The notes: generated by a model from the letters alone, not told the origin. Positions 7,471 through 15,952 are shown, numbered from the stretch's first letter. The stretch is DNA of 48,713 bases from Longimicrobium sp. (GCA_036389795.1 DASVWD010000121.1:1-48713); one strand, 5' to 3'. Program-made: numbers and translations.

Positions 7471-7817
7471 AAGCTCGGGGTACGCCTCGGCCAACTTGCG
7501 CATGTACTTGAGGTTGCGCGGCGAGAACCCACGCTCGCCCGGGAAGGCGGCGCGCAGGTCGGCCGCCAGCCGGTCGATCACCCGCGCGCCCCAGCCCTGC
7601 CTCTCCTGCCGCGCCAGGATGTCGCGGCCGATCTCCCAGTAGAGCAGCACCAGCTCCCGGTTCACGGCCGCCGCCGCGCGCACGCGGGCGGCGTGGATGC
7701 GCTGCTTCAGCTCCTGCACGAACTCGGCGTAGTCGGTCGGCAGCGGGATCAGGGTGTGGGTCATTGGATTGGCGACGGGGGAGTGGGAGCGAGGCGGGAG
7801 AAATGGACGTGCCGCAC

Positions 7818-7846
7818 AACCTAGCACCCCGTCCCGGATCTGAAAA
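7818..7846 (-). promoter_or_regulatory. Weak promoter candidate for the yhcG-like gene
   Basis: On the minus strand TTTTCA (7846-7841) is followed after exactly 17 bp by TAGGTT (7823-7818). The start codon is 54 bp further. The match to the housekeeping consensus is modest. The -10 resembles the TAGCTT of the haloperoxidase leaders. Confidence 0.3.
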
Positions 7847-7905
7847 GACCTTTCATTGCGGCATCTATTTCTCTACAGCCCAAAGAGAGCGGAATCCATA
7901 CCCGA

Positions 7906-7946
7906 AGAACCGCGGCCCCACGGAAATCCCGTGGGGCCGCGGTTCT
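7906..7946 (-). terminator. Strong hairpin terminator of the metalloprotease gene
   Basis: An 18-bp perfect stem (7906-7923 with 7929-7946) with a 5-nt loop lies 25 bp beyond the stop of the metalloprotease. On the minus strand the stem is followed by TCTTCGG, so the T run is short, but stem strength and position support termination. Confidence 0.75.
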
Positions 7947-7970
7947 CGTCACCGGCCTGGGAGCGACCGC

Positions 7971-10604
7971 CTACTTCGCCTCCAGTCCCCGCTCGATCAG
8001 GAAGCGCAGGCTGGCGGCGTGGGCCGCGGTGGCCGCGTCGGCGCCCGCGCGGCCGGCGGCGAGCCGCTCGATCCGGCGCAGGTTGGTGAGGGCGGCCGAG
8101 CGCGAGGGGGCGTCGTAGCCCGGCGCGTCGGTGGCGATGCGCAGCAGGCGCTGCACGTAGGCCACCTGCAGGTTCTGCCGGAAGGTGTTCACGCTGCCGC
8201 GCTGGTCGTCCGCGAACACCGCGTCCGTCAGGTCGCCCACCACCTCGACCACCGGGTAGTCGTTGCCGTACAGCCGGCTGTCGCTGATCCGCTTCAGCAC
8301 CACCGGGTGCAGCAGGTGCTCCAGGACCTGCTGCTGCACGTTCAGCACGCGGTCGTGCACCTTCGGGTCCTCCGTGGCCGGCAGGTGGTCGAAGCCGCGG
8401 CGCTGCATCTGGAGGTGCGCGTACAGCTCGGCGGGGGCGCTGAACGCGCCGGGGCCGAAGACGTGCTCGCGCAGCACCGCCATCGCCCGCCGCTGCTCGG
8501 CGCCCGGCACGGGGCGGAAGGGGCGCGTGGCCCCGGGCTGCCCCGCCACCGCGCGGTCCACGTACACGCCGCCCACGTGGCGCGAGACCACCGCGGCCGC
8601 GTTCGCCTGCTCGGCGGTGAGCACCAGGTACGCGTTGCGCAGCTCGTGGTACGAGGCGCCCGGCGTGGTGTAGCGGCGCAGCACGTCCTTCGTCACCCGG
8701 TCCACCAGCGCCATCCGCTCCTCGGCGTAGCCGATGGGATCGCTCGTGAGGTCGAAGAGCATCACGCGCGGGTCGATCGCCTTCCCCGGCGCCCGCATGT
8801 CGTCGGCGTCGTTGCCGAAGGCCAGCCCCGGCTCGGCGGAGCGCGCCAGGTGCGTGGAGCGGCGGCCGGCGTCGCGCATCTCGTCGGCGTAGCCGTACTG
8901 GATCGCCCACACGTCGTACGGGCCCACGCTGGTGGTGTACACCTGCGCGCGCGGCTGGCCGGGGCCGCTCACGTTCACGGCCGGGTAGTCCATCACCGAC
9001 CCGTACAGCCCCGTGCGGGCGGTGAGGGCGGCGTCGCGCACCTGGTCGGGGCTCAGCATGGTGCTGGCCTTCATGTTGTGCATCAGCCCCAGCGTGTGCC
9101 CCACCTCGTGCAGCACCAGGTAGTGCAGCGCCTCGCGCAGCCGGCTGGTCACCTCCACCTCGTCGGCCCCGAAGGCCCGGAGCGCCTCGGCGGCGAAGAG
9201 CGTGGAGGCGTGGAGCTGCTCGCCCAGCATGCACGCCTGCGGGTCGATCTCGCCGTCGCCCCCGGCGAAGCTCGGGAGCGCGGCCTCGGCGAAGAGGCGG
9301 TCGTGGCGCAGGCGGTTGGAGACGAAGCCGAACTCCAGCATGATGTCGGCGCCCAGGATCTCGCCCGTGCGCGGGTTCACGAAGCTGGGCCCGTACCCCG
9401 AGAACGGCGGCGCGGGCGACGAGGTCCAGCGGATCACGTTGTAGCGGATGTCGCCGGCGTCCCAGTCGGCGTCGTCGGGCTGCACGTTCACCACCACGGC
9501 GTTGCGGAAGCCGGCGGCCTCGAACGCCCGGTTCCACACCAGCGCGGCCTGGCGCACCGTCTCGCGCAGCTCCACGGGCGTGGTGTTCTCGATCCAGAAC
9601 ACGATCGGCTGCACCGGCTCCGACACCGCGGCCGTGGGGTCCTTCTTCACCAGCCGCCAGCGGCTGATCGGGTCGCGGTACGGGGTGGCGCTGGTGGAGG
9701 TGAGGTCGGTCACCCGGGTGGTGAAGAAGCCCACGCGCGGGTCCTCGAAGCGCGGCTCGAAGCCGTCCTCGGGCGCCTCGATCAGCGAGTGCCGCACGCG
9801 GATGGTCACGTTGCGCGGGTCGGCCACGCCGGGGTCGCCGCCGGCCACCGGGGCCGGGTTCTCGTAGACGTAGTCGACCACCACGTCGGTGTTCTTCGGG
9901 TAGTTGTGCACCGCCGCCACGCGCGTCTTGGCCTTGCTGAGCTGGCCCAGGGCGAAGGCGGGCTGGGGCGGCGGCGGGCCCGGGACGGGCGAGGGCTTCA
10001 CCTGGGTGAGCGCCTCGGTGAGGAAGAGGTCGTCCGCCTTGATCAGGTACTCGCCCTTCGCGGGGTCGCGCGCCACGATCTCCTGCACGGCCAGCACGGC
10101 GGGGGAGATGTTGGCCTCGGCCGCGCGGGCCAGCGCGTGCTCGGGGGCGAAGTGGAAGGCGGTGTTCTCGCGCACGAACTCGATGCGGTTGTGCGCGCGG
10201 CGGACGCGGAAGATCTGGTTGCCGCGGTACTGCCCGCGGAAGTGCCCGCCCGAGACCACCCCGTCGGCGGTGTGGTTGAAGTAGATGAACTCGCGGCCGA
10301 GCTGGGGCTCGCGCACCACCAGGTGCAGGGCGCCCGTGGTGGTGTCCTGATAGAGCGGGAAGAGCCCGTCGATGCGGCGGCTCCCCGCCGTCACCTCGGC
10401 GATCGTCTTCTGCCGGGCGGCGGCGCCGCCGCCCGGCGCGGGGGCGGACGCCTGCGCGGCGCCGGGTGCTCCGGCGGGGGCGGCCGCCGCCGGGGGGCCG
10501 CCGCGGGTCGCGGGAGCGGGGGAGGCCGGCGGCGTGCGGGTGCACGCGGACGCGAGCAGGGCCGGCGCGGCGACGGCCGCGAGCCAGCGGTGTAGCCTGG
10601 ACAT
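7971..10604 (-). CDS. Zinc-dependent metalloprotease lipoprotein (DUF4953/DUF5117/DUF5118 type)
   Basis: The 877-residue protein is a large exported metallopeptidase. The signal peptide ends in a lipobox-like LLASAC (Cys21), so it is probably a lipoprotein. A Gly/Ala/Pro-rich linker runs to about residue 65. A DUF5118/DUF5117-like region follows (DGLFPLYQDTTTGALHLVV, FIYFNHTADGV). The catalytic part contains HEVGHTLGLMH (residues 499-509), the extended HExxHxxGxxH metzincin zinc motif, followed by a methionine-turn-like YGSVMDYPAV. Length and order match the zinc-dependent metalloproteases common in Gemmatimonadota and Bacteroidota. The start follows a near-perfect ribosome site, GGAGGAAATC. 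It is monocistronic with its own terminator. The substrate is unknown. Confidence 0.92.
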   Translation of the reverse strand: MSRLHRWLAAVAAPALLASACTRTPPASPAPATRGGPPAAAAPAGAPGAAQASAPAPGGGAAARQKTIAEVTAGSRRIDGLFPLYQDTTTGALHLVVREPQLGREFIYFNHTADGVVSGGHFRGQYRGNQIFRVRRAHNRIEFVRENTAFHFAPEHALARAAEANISPAVLAVQEIVARDPAKGEYLIKADDLFLTEALTQVKPSPVPGPPPPQPAFALGQLSKAKTRVAAVHNYPKNTDVVVDYVYENPAPVAGGDPGVADPRNVTIRVRHSLIEAPEDGFEPRFEDPRVGFFTTRVTDLTSTSATPYRDPISRWRLVKKDPTAAVSEPVQPIVFWIENTTPVELRETVRQAALVWNRAFEAAGFRNAVVVNVQPDDADWDAGDIRYNVIRWTSSPAPPFSGYGPSFVNPRTGEILGADIMLEFGFVSNRLRHDRLFAEAALPSFAGGDGEIDPQACMLGEQLHASTLFAAEALRAFGADEVEVTSRLREALHYLVLHEVGHTLGLMHNMKASTMLSPDQVRDAALTARTGLYGSVMDYPAVNVSGPGQPRAQVYTTSVGPYDVWAIQYGYADEMRDAGRRSTHLARSAEPGLAFGNDADDMRAPGKAIDPRVMLFDLTSDPIGYAEERMALVDRVTKDVLRRYTTPGASYHELRNAYLVLTAEQANAAAVVSRHVGGVYVDRAVAGQPGATRPFRPVPGAEQRRAMAVLREHVFGPGAFSAPAELYAHLQMQRRGFDHLPATEDPKVHDRVLNVQQQVLEHLLHPVVLKRISDSRLYGNDYPVVEVVGDLTDAVFADDQRGSVNTFRQNLQVAYVQRLLRIATDAPGYDAPSRSAALTNLRRIERLAAGRAGADAATAAHAASLRFLIERGLEAK

Positions 10605-10936
10605 GATTTCCTCCGGAAACGCGGGAGATGGGTGGGCGGGGCGGAGAAACGGACGGTGCGAAAGATGGGAGCGCTCCGGACAGCCTGGAAGCGAAGTGGG
10701 ACGAAGCGCGTGACCGGTCCGCGGATGGAGCCTTTTTCGGGACGGGCGCACCGCCGGGCGTGACGAACTCGAGCGAGATCGGGTAATCCGTCCGGGAGAT
10801 TTTGATCAGAGGACAACCAACAGCCTGGCCTCACGCAGAGAAAGCAGAGGTAGCAGAGGAAACCCGAGCAAGTGATGAGTTCTCTGATACCTGTGCAGAC
10901 TCTGCGTGAGGCCCGCCATTTTCCGGAATCACCGGG
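10605..10936. other. 332-bp intergenic region with an inverted repeat
   Basis: This region contains the start-side leader of the metalloprotease gene and a CTCACGCAGAG-type inverted repeat (10827-10913), which lies immediately past the stop of the ADOP permease. No other gene or RNA is visible. The 10770-10820 part is moderately AT-richer and may hold the metalloprotease promoter. Confidence 0.5.
10827..10913. repeat. CTCACGCAGAG-type inverted repeat, copy 1
   Basis: GGCCTCACGCAGAG (10827-10840) pairs perfectly with CTCTGCGTGAGGCC (10900-10913). The interior contains further AGCAGAG units. It lies just beyond the 3' end of the ADOP permease gene, consistent with transcription termination or transcript-end stabilisation. 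Confidence 0.8.
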
Positions 10937-13603
10937 CTACTCGCCCCGGAGCGCCGCCGCCGGGTCCACCTCCGCCGCGCGGCGGGCCGGGAGGTACGCG
11001 CCCAGCGCGGCCACGCCGAGGAGGAGCAGGGCGATCTGCCCGAGCACGGCGGGGTCGGTGGGGGAGACGTGGTAGAGGAGCCCCGCCAGGAAGCGGGTGA
11101 GCAGGAGCGAGCCGACCAGTCCCAGCGCCACGCCCGAGACGCCGAGGAAGAGCCCCTGCCGCACCACGCCCAGCACGATGTCGCGCGAGCGCGCTCCCAG
11201 CGCCATGCGGATGCCGAACTCGCGGGTGCGCTGGCTGGTGGCGAAGGCGACCAGCCCGTAGATCCCCACCGCCGAGAGCACCAGCGCCGCCGCCGAGAAC
11301 GCGCCCAGCAGCAGCAGCTGGAAGCGCCGCTCGGCCAGCGTTTCGGCCACCATCGCGCGCACGGTGCCGGCGTGGTAGATCGGCTGCAGGGGGTCCACCT
11401 CCCAGATGCGCCCGCGCAGCGCGGGGAGGAGCGAGGCCGCGTCGCCCCTCGTGCGCACCACGAAGGTCAGGCTCCCCAGCCCCGACTGGGCGAAGGGGAC
11501 GAACAGCTCCGGCCGGGGGTCGCTGTCCAGCGCCGTGGGCCGCACGTCGGCCACCACGCCCACGACCAGGCGCTCCAGGGGCGGGCCCATCACCCCCACC
11601 GTCACCCGCTGCCCCACGGGATCCTCGCCGGGAAAGAAGCGCCGCGCCAGCGTCTCGTTCACCAGCGCCACCGGCGCGCTCCCCTCGCGGTCCGCGGCGG
11701 CGAAGGGGCGCCCCCGCACCAGCGGGATCCCCATCACCCCGAAGTACTCCGGCGAGGCGACCGTGGTGAAGACCCGCGCCTCCCCGTCCGGCGAGGCGGG
11801 GCGGCCGCGCACCCGCAGGTCGCCCTCGGCGGCGATCTGGTGCGGGTGGAAGGGGAGCGCCGAGACGATGCCGACGCCGTCTACGCCGGGAGCCGCCTCC
11901 AGCCGCGCCGCCATCTCCAGCGCGCGGCGGACGCGCTGCTCGGGGGTGGGGTTGCGGTCCCAGAGGAAGACCTGCACCGCCGCGCGGCGCTCCACCGCGA
12001 AGCCGGGGCGGTTCTCCAGCAGCCGCGCGAAGCTCCGCGCCAGGAGCCCCGCGCCCACCAGCAGCACCATCGCCAGCGCCACCTCGGCCACCACCAGCGC
12101 GTCGCGCGCCCGGCCCTGCCCGCGCCCGGGCGTCGTCGTGCGCCCGGAGGCGCCCAGGAGCGGCCGGGGGGCGGCGCGGGAGAGGCGCAGCGCCGGCCCT
12201 ACGCCGAACAGGAGCGCCGTGGCCAGGGTGATCCCGAGCGAGAGCGCCGCCACCCGCGCGTCCAGCGCCACCGCGTCCAGCCGCGGCAGCTCCGCCGGGC
12301 CCAGCGCCGCCAGCAGCCGCAGGGCAAAGTGGGCCACCGCCAGCCCCGCCGCCCCGCCCAGCACCGCCAGCAGGAGCGCCTCGGCCAGGAGCTGCCGCAG
12401 GAGGCGGGAGCGCCCCGCCCCCAGCGCCGCCCGCACCCCCAGCTCGTGCCGCCGCTCGGCGCCGCGGGCCAGGAGCAGCCCGGCCACGTTGGCGCAGGCG
12501 ATCAGCAGCAGGCACCCCACCGCGCCCAAGAGCAGCAGCAGCGCCGGCCGGGCCGCGCCGAAGATCGCCTCCTCGAGCGGGACCACCGCCGCGCCGGTCT
12601 TCGCGTTGGTGCGCGGGTAGTCGCGCGCCAGTGCGGCCGCCACCCGGGCCAGGTCCGCCCGCGCCTCCTCCACGCTCACCCCCGGCCGCAGGCGCGCCAC
12701 CGCCGTCATGTAGCTGGAGCGCCGGTCCTCGGGCTCGTCGTCGCGGAACACCTTGGGCGCCCACAGGTCGCGCCGCTCCGGGTACTCCAGCGACGGGGGG
12801 AGCACCCCCAGCACGGTCGCGGGCCTGCCGTCCAGCTCGATCCGGCCGCCCACCAGCGCGGGGTCGGACCCGTAGCGCCGGCTCCAGAGCGCGTGCGAGA
12901 GGAGCACCACCGGCTCGGCGCCGGGATGGAAGTCGCGCGGCCGGAAGCCGCTCCCCAGCAGCGGGCGCACGCCCAGCGCGGGGAGGAAGCCTTCCGTCAC
13001 CCGCCACGCGGGCAGCGTCTCCGGCGGCCCGCCGCCGCCCGTGAGGTCGAACCCCGACGGCTCCGCCAGCCCCAGCGCCGCGAAGCTGCGGCTGCGCCCG
13101 GCCCACTCCACGAAGTTCCCCGGCGACACCTCCTGCCGCTGGTCGCCGCGCTCCCGATCCGTCTCCCACAGGGTGACCACGCGCTCCGGGTCGCGGTAGG
13201 GGAGCGGCCGCAGCAGCACGTGGTCGGCCACCCCCACGATCGCCGTGGCCGCGCCGATCCCCAGCGCCAGCGTGAGCACGGCCCCCGCGGCGAAGACCGG
13301 GCGGCGCCGGAGCAGCCGCGTCCCGTGCGCCGCGTCCTGCCAGGCCTCGCGCAGCCACTCGCGCCGGCCCCGCGTGCGCTCCGCCCGCAGGTCCGTGGCA
13401 GCCAGGGCGCGCCGCGCCGCCGCCACGTCGCCGAACTCGGCGCGGGCCCGGGCGCGCGCCGCCGCGGGGTCCACCCCCCGGCGCGCCAGCTCCTCGGCGC
13501 GCATCTGCAGGTGGAAGGCGATCTCCTCGTCCACCTCGCGCTCGATCTCGCCGCGGTCGCGCCAGGGGAGGCGGAAGCCGCGGCCGCGCTTCGGGGCAGT
13601 CAT
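10937..13603 (-). CDS. ADOP family ABC transporter permease (FtsX/MacB-type, duplicated)
   Basis: The 888-residue protein is an ADOP-type (duplicated orphan permease) protein. An N-terminal permease-prefix domain (EIEREVDEEIAFHLQMRAEELARRG, quoted in part as VDEEIAFHLQMRAEEL) is followed by a membrane helix (FAAGAVLTLALGIGAATAI) and a MacB-like periplasmic domain (VTLWETDRE, VSPGNFVEW). Next come FtsX helices, a second periplasmic domain and a second FtsX domain ending in LPARRAAEVDPAAALRGE, the typical C terminus. It has no ATPase domain. Such proteins act with unlinked ATPases in efflux or lipoprotein export. The stop of the upstream PadR gene is 1 bp from this start codon, so the two form an operon. 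Confidence 0.95.
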   Translation of the reverse strand: MTAPKRGRGFRLPWRDRGEIEREVDEEIAFHLQMRAEELARRGVDPAAARARARAEFGDVAAARRALAATDLRAERTRGRREWLREAWQDAAHGTRLLRRRPVFAAGAVLTLALGIGAATAIVGVADHVLLRPLPYRDPERVVTLWETDRERGDQRQEVSPGNFVEWAGRSRSFAALGLAEPSGFDLTGGGGPPETLPAWRVTEGFLPALGVRPLLGSGFRPRDFHPGAEPVVLLSHALWSRRYGSDPALVGGRIELDGRPATVLGVLPPSLEYPERRDLWAPKVFRDDEPEDRRSSYMTAVARLRPGVSVEEARADLARVAAALARDYPRTNAKTGAAVVPLEEAIFGAARPALLLLLGAVGCLLLIACANVAGLLLARGAERRHELGVRAALGAGRSRLLRQLLAEALLLAVLGGAAGLAVAHFALRLLAALGPAELPRLDAVALDARVAALSLGITLATALLFGVGPALRLSRAAPRPLLGASGRTTTPGRGQGRARDALVVAEVALAMVLLVGAGLLARSFARLLENRPGFAVERRAAVQVFLWDRNPTPEQRVRRALEMAARLEAAPGVDGVGIVSALPFHPHQIAAEGDLRVRGRPASPDGEARVFTTVASPEYFGVMGIPLVRGRPFAAADREGSAPVALVNETLARRFFPGEDPVGQRVTVGVMGPPLERLVVGVVADVRPTALDSDPRPELFVPFAQSGLGSLTFVVRTRGDAASLLPALRGRIWEVDPLQPIYHAGTVRAMVAETLAERRFQLLLLGAFSAAALVLSAVGIYGLVAFATSQRTREFGIRMALGARSRDIVLGVVRQGLFLGVSGVALGLVGSLLLTRFLAGLLYHVSPTDPAVLGQIALLLLGVAALGAYLPARRAAEVDPAAALRGE

Positions 13604-13604
13604 C

Positions 13605-13949
13605 TCAGGCCTCCCCCGGCATGGGCTCCAGCACCTGGAAGACGGCCTGCGCGTAGCGCCGCCAGGTGGCCGCCTCGCGCCCGAGCTGCTGGCGGCCCGC
13701 CTGCGTGAGCGCGTAGTAGCGGGCCCGGCGGTTGTTCTCCGACGTTCGCCACTCCGCCTCGACCCACCCCTTCCCCTCCATCCGGCGCAGCGCCTGGTAG
13801 AGCGCCGCGTCCTGCACCGTGAGCGCCTCGTCGGTGCGCTCGCGCAGCCACTGCGTGACCCCGTAGCCGTGCATCGGCGTCCAGGCCAGCGCGCGCAGGA
13901 TCAGCAGGTCCAGCGTGCCCTGCAGCAGGTTGAGCGGTTCCGTCGCCAT
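13605..13949 (-). CDS. PadR family transcriptional regulator
   Basis: The 114-residue protein is a short PadR regulator with a winged-helix DNA-binding domain: LLQGTLDLLILRALAWTPMHGYG, quoted in part as LLQGTLDLLILRAL, then ALYQALRRMEGKGWVEAEWR, and the wing with NNRRARYYALTQAGRQQL. A short dimerisation helix follows. PadR-ADOP gene pairs are very common in Acidobacteriota and Gemmatimonadota, and the regulator probably represses its own operon. The two genes are 1 bp apart. A candidate operator lies 22-44 bp upstream of its start. It is unlikely to be anything but a PadR protein. Confidence 0.95.
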   Translation of the reverse strand: MATEPLNLLQGTLDLLILRALAWTPMHGYGVTQWLRERTDEALTVQDAALYQALRRMEGKGWVEAEWRTSENNRRARYYALTQAGRQQLGREAATWRRYAQAVFQVLEPMPGEA

Positions 13950-13970
13950 GCGTCTCCCCCTATTCTCTTC

Positions 13971-13993
13971 ACCTTAGCAAGTGTGGGTAAGGT
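13971..13993. promoter_or_regulatory. Candidate PadR operator
   Basis: ACCTTA (13971-13976) and TAAGGT (13988-13993) form an exact inverted repeat with an 11-bp spacer. It sits directly upstream of the PadR start codon (13949), where an autorepressor would bind. PadR proteins bind dyad sites, but this exact motif is not one I know. Confidence 0.35.
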
Positions 13994-14071
13994 GCGCGGG
14001 TGGAGGCCGGGAAGTCAAGAGAGTTCGTATGCGCTCCGGAACGCGGAGCCACGAACCGCAACTGCGACAAC

Positions 14072-14226
14072 GGGTTTGGGCGTGTCCCTCCGCTGCGCTC
14101 CGGGCCGGGCTGCGCGCGCGGTAGGGCACGGTACAACTGTGCCCAACCGCGCCGGGCCACCGCCGCCACGATACCCCTGTGGCGGCGGCGTCCCGGCCCT
14201 CCGGGCGCGCATCCCTCACGCGGGTC
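14072..14226 (-). repeat. Dispersed hairpin repeat, copy B
   Basis: This reverse-orientation copy aligns along its length with copies A and C. The long hairpin is at 14116-14152 (outer GCGCGGT with ACCGCGC, inner GGGCAC with GTGCCC). A second inverted repeat of GCCGCCAC type is also present, as in copy C. Confidence 0.85.
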
Positions 14227-14320
14227 GTGGCGCGGCTGACATCCCGTGCGGCTTTCCGTGGCTTCGGTGCCCATCCATTATCAATGGCAGCACCTCTGTC
14301 TCAGATGCGGGAGCCGCACC

Positions 14321-14869
14321 ATGCCAGATGCGTTCGGGAAGGAGGAGATCCTTGGGTTGCTGGAAGAACTGGGGCACTTCGTCCGCGGACCGGCGACTCT
14401 CGTCCTCGCCGGCAGCGCTGCCCTGATCCTCCGGGACCAGCTGAACCGCGCGACCGTGGACATTGACGTGATCGAGTCCCGCCCAGACCTCGGGCAGCTT
14501 CAGGAGGCGATCCGGGGAGTGGAGCGTAGCGCCGGAGCACCTGCGGGATGGGTGAGCTCCAGCATACAGTCGTACATCGACGTCCTGCCTCCGGACTACC
14601 GACGCCGGGTGGAGGCGTTGGGCACCTTCGGAGCCGTCCGCGTGGAGTTGGTCGGGCGGCTCGACCTCATCGTGATGAAGCTGTGGGGCGGCACCAGACG
14701 GGCGCGTGACCTGCAGGATCTGCACATCCTTGCTCCGTCCTTTCAGGAACTGGATTTTGCGTCGGGGCAGGTCGAACGCCTGAGATCGATCGACGCAGCA
14801 CGGGCGGAACGGATGGAAAAGCTGATTCAGCACTTCCGGGGTGATGCCCCGCCGCCCGGGGACCGGTGA
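14321..14869 (+). CDS. DUF6036-like nucleotidyltransferase-fold protein
   Basis: The 182-residue protein has the look of a minimal nucleotidyltransferase. LVLAGSAALIL is followed by NRATVDIDVIE, which supplies a G-S and D-x-D pattern as in AbiEii- and MNT-type proteins. The later RLDLIVMKLWGGTRRARDLQDL matches the DUF6036 layout, where a lysine and a DxxDL segment follow the fold. Members occur in toxin-antitoxin-like or defence contexts. It is followed after 10 bp by an unknown gene, and both use somewhat less GC-rich codons than their neighbours, a sign of transfer. I chose the ATG that starts at MPDAFGKEE, which has GGGAG upstream. Enzyme activity is unproven. Confidence 0.75.
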   Translation: MPDAFGKEEILGLLEELGHFVRGPATLVLAGSAALILRDQLNRATVDIDVIESRPDLGQLQEAIRGVERSAGAPAGWVSSSIQSYIDVLPPDYRRRVEALGTFGAVRVELVGRLDLIVMKLWGGTRRARDLQDLHILAPSFQELDFASGQVERLRSIDAARAERMEKLIQHFRGDAPPPGDR

Positions 14870-14879
14870 AGCGAGAGCG

Positions 14880-15422
14880 ATGAATCGAGGCGCAGTGGAA
14901 GCGAAGCTGGACGAACTGTCCCGCAAATGGGCACGTGTCGGCGCGTGGCTCACGGTTTCACCACACCCCTCGCCGATCGACCTCGAGTCCCTGATCGCGG
15001 AGACCGCCCGGTGGAGCCGCGAGGATCCGCGCCTGTTCCAGGTTGCGGCAACCTGGCTCGCGGCGAACCACGACCTCGTAGATCCGATTCGCCTGGAGAG
15101 CGCTCTGTCCAAGCTGGACGACCTGGGGTCGGCCACGGCGGGCGCCCTCCTCAGCCTGGCGCTTTCCGCGGCCGGCAAGGCTCCGGAGCTGGAGGCACCG
15201 CTGCGCGTCTGCCGGGCAATCTCTCCCGCGCGTCCCCTGTTCACCGTGGCGGAGCTAAGCCCTCTCTTCACGGATTTCGCGCGGGAGGATGCCGATCCCC
15301 TGTTCCTGCGCTGGGGATTCTGGAGTGGCGATACCGCACTGAAGCCTGGCGCGCTGCGTGGGCGTGGATGGATTCTGCGCCATGCTCCAGAACTCCGCTC
15401 CCGGGCGGAGCAAGCGGCATGA
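14880..15422 (+). CDS. Unknown helical protein, partner of the DUF6036 gene
   Basis: The 180-residue protein is predicted mostly helical, with no membrane segment or signal peptide. I do not recognise its family. Visible features are a charged N-terminal helix (VEAKLDELSRKWARVGAWL), a middle segment with alternating helices (LFQVAATWLAANHDLVDPIRL), and a C terminus RGWILRHAPELRSRAEQAA. The start (ATG at 14880) is 10 bp after the DUF6036 stop and is preceded by AGCGAGAGCG, so the two are co-transcribed. A similar pairing of a nucleotidyltransferase-fold protein with a small helical partner is seen in toxin-antitoxin modules. That role is an inference from context only. Confidence 0.6.
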   Translation: MNRGAVEAKLDELSRKWARVGAWLTVSPHPSPIDLESLIAETARWSREDPRLFQVAATWLAANHDLVDPIRLESALSKLDDLGSATAGALLSLALSAAGKAPELEAPLRVCRAISPARPLFTVAELSPLFTDFAREDADPLFLRWGFWSGDTALKPGALRGRGWILRHAPELRSRAEQAA

Positions 15423-15479
15423 GCAGGATCTGCTGACCGCTCTGACCGGTCTCTCTCGAGGCCGAGGTGAGGCCGCCGC

Positions 15480-15508
15480 CAATCGTGCAACGGGCTGTTG
15501 CACGATTG
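15480..15508. repeat. TGCA-centred palindrome 4
   Basis: CAATCGTGCAAC (15480-15491) pairs perfectly with GTTGCACGATTG (15497-15508) around GGGCT. It resembles the palindromes in and behind the yhcG-like gene and lies between the DUF6036 operon and the tRNA terminator. Confidence 0.8.
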
Positions 15509-15520
15509 CCATGAAACGAC

Positions 15521-15555
15521 GAGAGCCCCGCCTGCGATCGGCAGGCGGGGCTCTC
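15521..15555. terminator. Shared terminator of tRNA-Asn and the DUF6036 operon
   Basis: GAGAGCCCCGCCTGC (15521-15535) pairs perfectly with GCAGGCGGGGCTCTC (15541-15555). On the plus strand it is followed by GTCCAGTTTT, on the minus strand by GTCGTTTCAT. It lies 16 bp past the 3' end of the tRNA. Confidence 0.85.
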
Positions 15556-15570
15556 GTCCAGTTTTAGAAG

Positions 15571-15644
15571 CTCCGGCGGCAGGACTCGAACCTGCGACCC
15601 TCTGATTAACAGTCAGATGCTCTAACCAACTGAGCTACGCCGGA
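15571..15644 (-). tRNA. tRNA-Asn (anticodon GUU)
   Basis: The 74-nt sequence folds into a standard cloverleaf. The acceptor stem pairs TCCGGCG with CGCCGGA, with G as discriminator. The D arm contains AGCTCAGTTGGTTAGAGC. The anticodon arm is CTGACTGTTAATCAG with GTT in the loop, and the T arm contains GGTTCGAGTCC. CCA is not encoded. A consensus promoter lies upstream and a strong terminator downstream, so it is a single transcription unit. Confidence 0.97.
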
Positions 15645-15952
15645 TCGGTCGCTCCCGGGCGGAAGCGAGCGGATAACTTATCGGCGCGCCCCCGGTCTGT
15701 CAACCGCGTTCCGCCCGTCATCTCCCGCCCCGCCAGCACGTTAGCGGAGCGAGCGATCCGGGCCGGCGGAACCCTGCGCGGCCGGCGGGGTTCATCCTCT
15801 ACCCCAGCCACACGACGGTGCCCGCTCCGTAACCTTTTGCCATGGAACGGGATCGGCCCGTTTCGTGCTCTGTCCCGCGTGGAGCCGCGCCGCACCGCGC
15901 GCTCCACCCGCCGCCAAACGCCCAGCAGCTCCGCCGAACCCGCAGCACACGC
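15645..15952. other. 308-bp intergenic region before the transglycosylase
   Basis: Apart from the tRNA promoter at 15675-15703 this region shows no gene. It must also contain the promoter of the lytic transglycosylase, perhaps near the CCGTAACCTTTT at about 15826-15838, but no clear -35 is present. In-frame codons upstream of 15953 encode arginine- and proline-rich sequence and are not likely to be translated. Confidence 0.5.
15675..15703 (-). promoter_or_regulatory. Promoter of tRNA-Asn
   Basis: On the minus strand TTGACA (15703-15698) is separated by 17 bp from TAAGTT (15680-15675). Transcription would start about 20-25 bp before the tRNA 5' end. The -35 is a perfect housekeeping match. 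Confidence 0.85.

Larger units (their letters stand above)
6636..7764 (-). pseudogene. yhcG: DUF1016/YhcG-type PD-(D/E)XK nuclease, frameshifted
   Basis: The first part (from the ATG at 7762-7764) reads as a DUF1016 N-terminal domain: YAEFVQELKQRIHAARVRAA, LLYWEIGRDI and FSPRNLKYMRKLAEAYPE. It ends in the conserved FVQQVAAQIPWGH. The family then continues with a HxLVLLDRV segment, but this lies in another frame (HLVLLDRVREPAEREWY, down to the nuclease core FLLDLLFYHLRLRCYVVVELKVGDFEPEFAGKMNFYL, here quoted in pieces: DLLFYHLRLRCYVVVELK). One extra C in the CACCC at about 7425-7435 explains the shift. The C-terminal tail after KQMLHDAL is poorly conserved and runs through palindrome 2. YhcG-type proteins are candidate restriction or defence nucleases. 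A sequencing error is the alternative to a true lesion. Confidence 0.8.
13950..14320. other. 371-bp divergent intergenic region
   Basis: Located between the PadR gene (minus) and the DUF6036 gene (plus). It contains the candidate PadR operator and a full copy of the dispersed hairpin repeat (14072-14226). The remainder shows nothing recognisable. Confidence 0.5.

Noticed and set aside
7764-10595. A 943-codon open frame on the plus strand opposite the metalloprotease
   Set aside because: Arginine-, valine- and glycine-rich translation without motifs, while the minus strand has a signal peptide and a complete zinc site. It is a shadow frame.
11069-13708. An 879-codon open frame opposite the ADOP permease
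   Set aside because: No recognisable domain, very rich in Arg, Gln and His. The minus-strand frame is a full ADOP permease.
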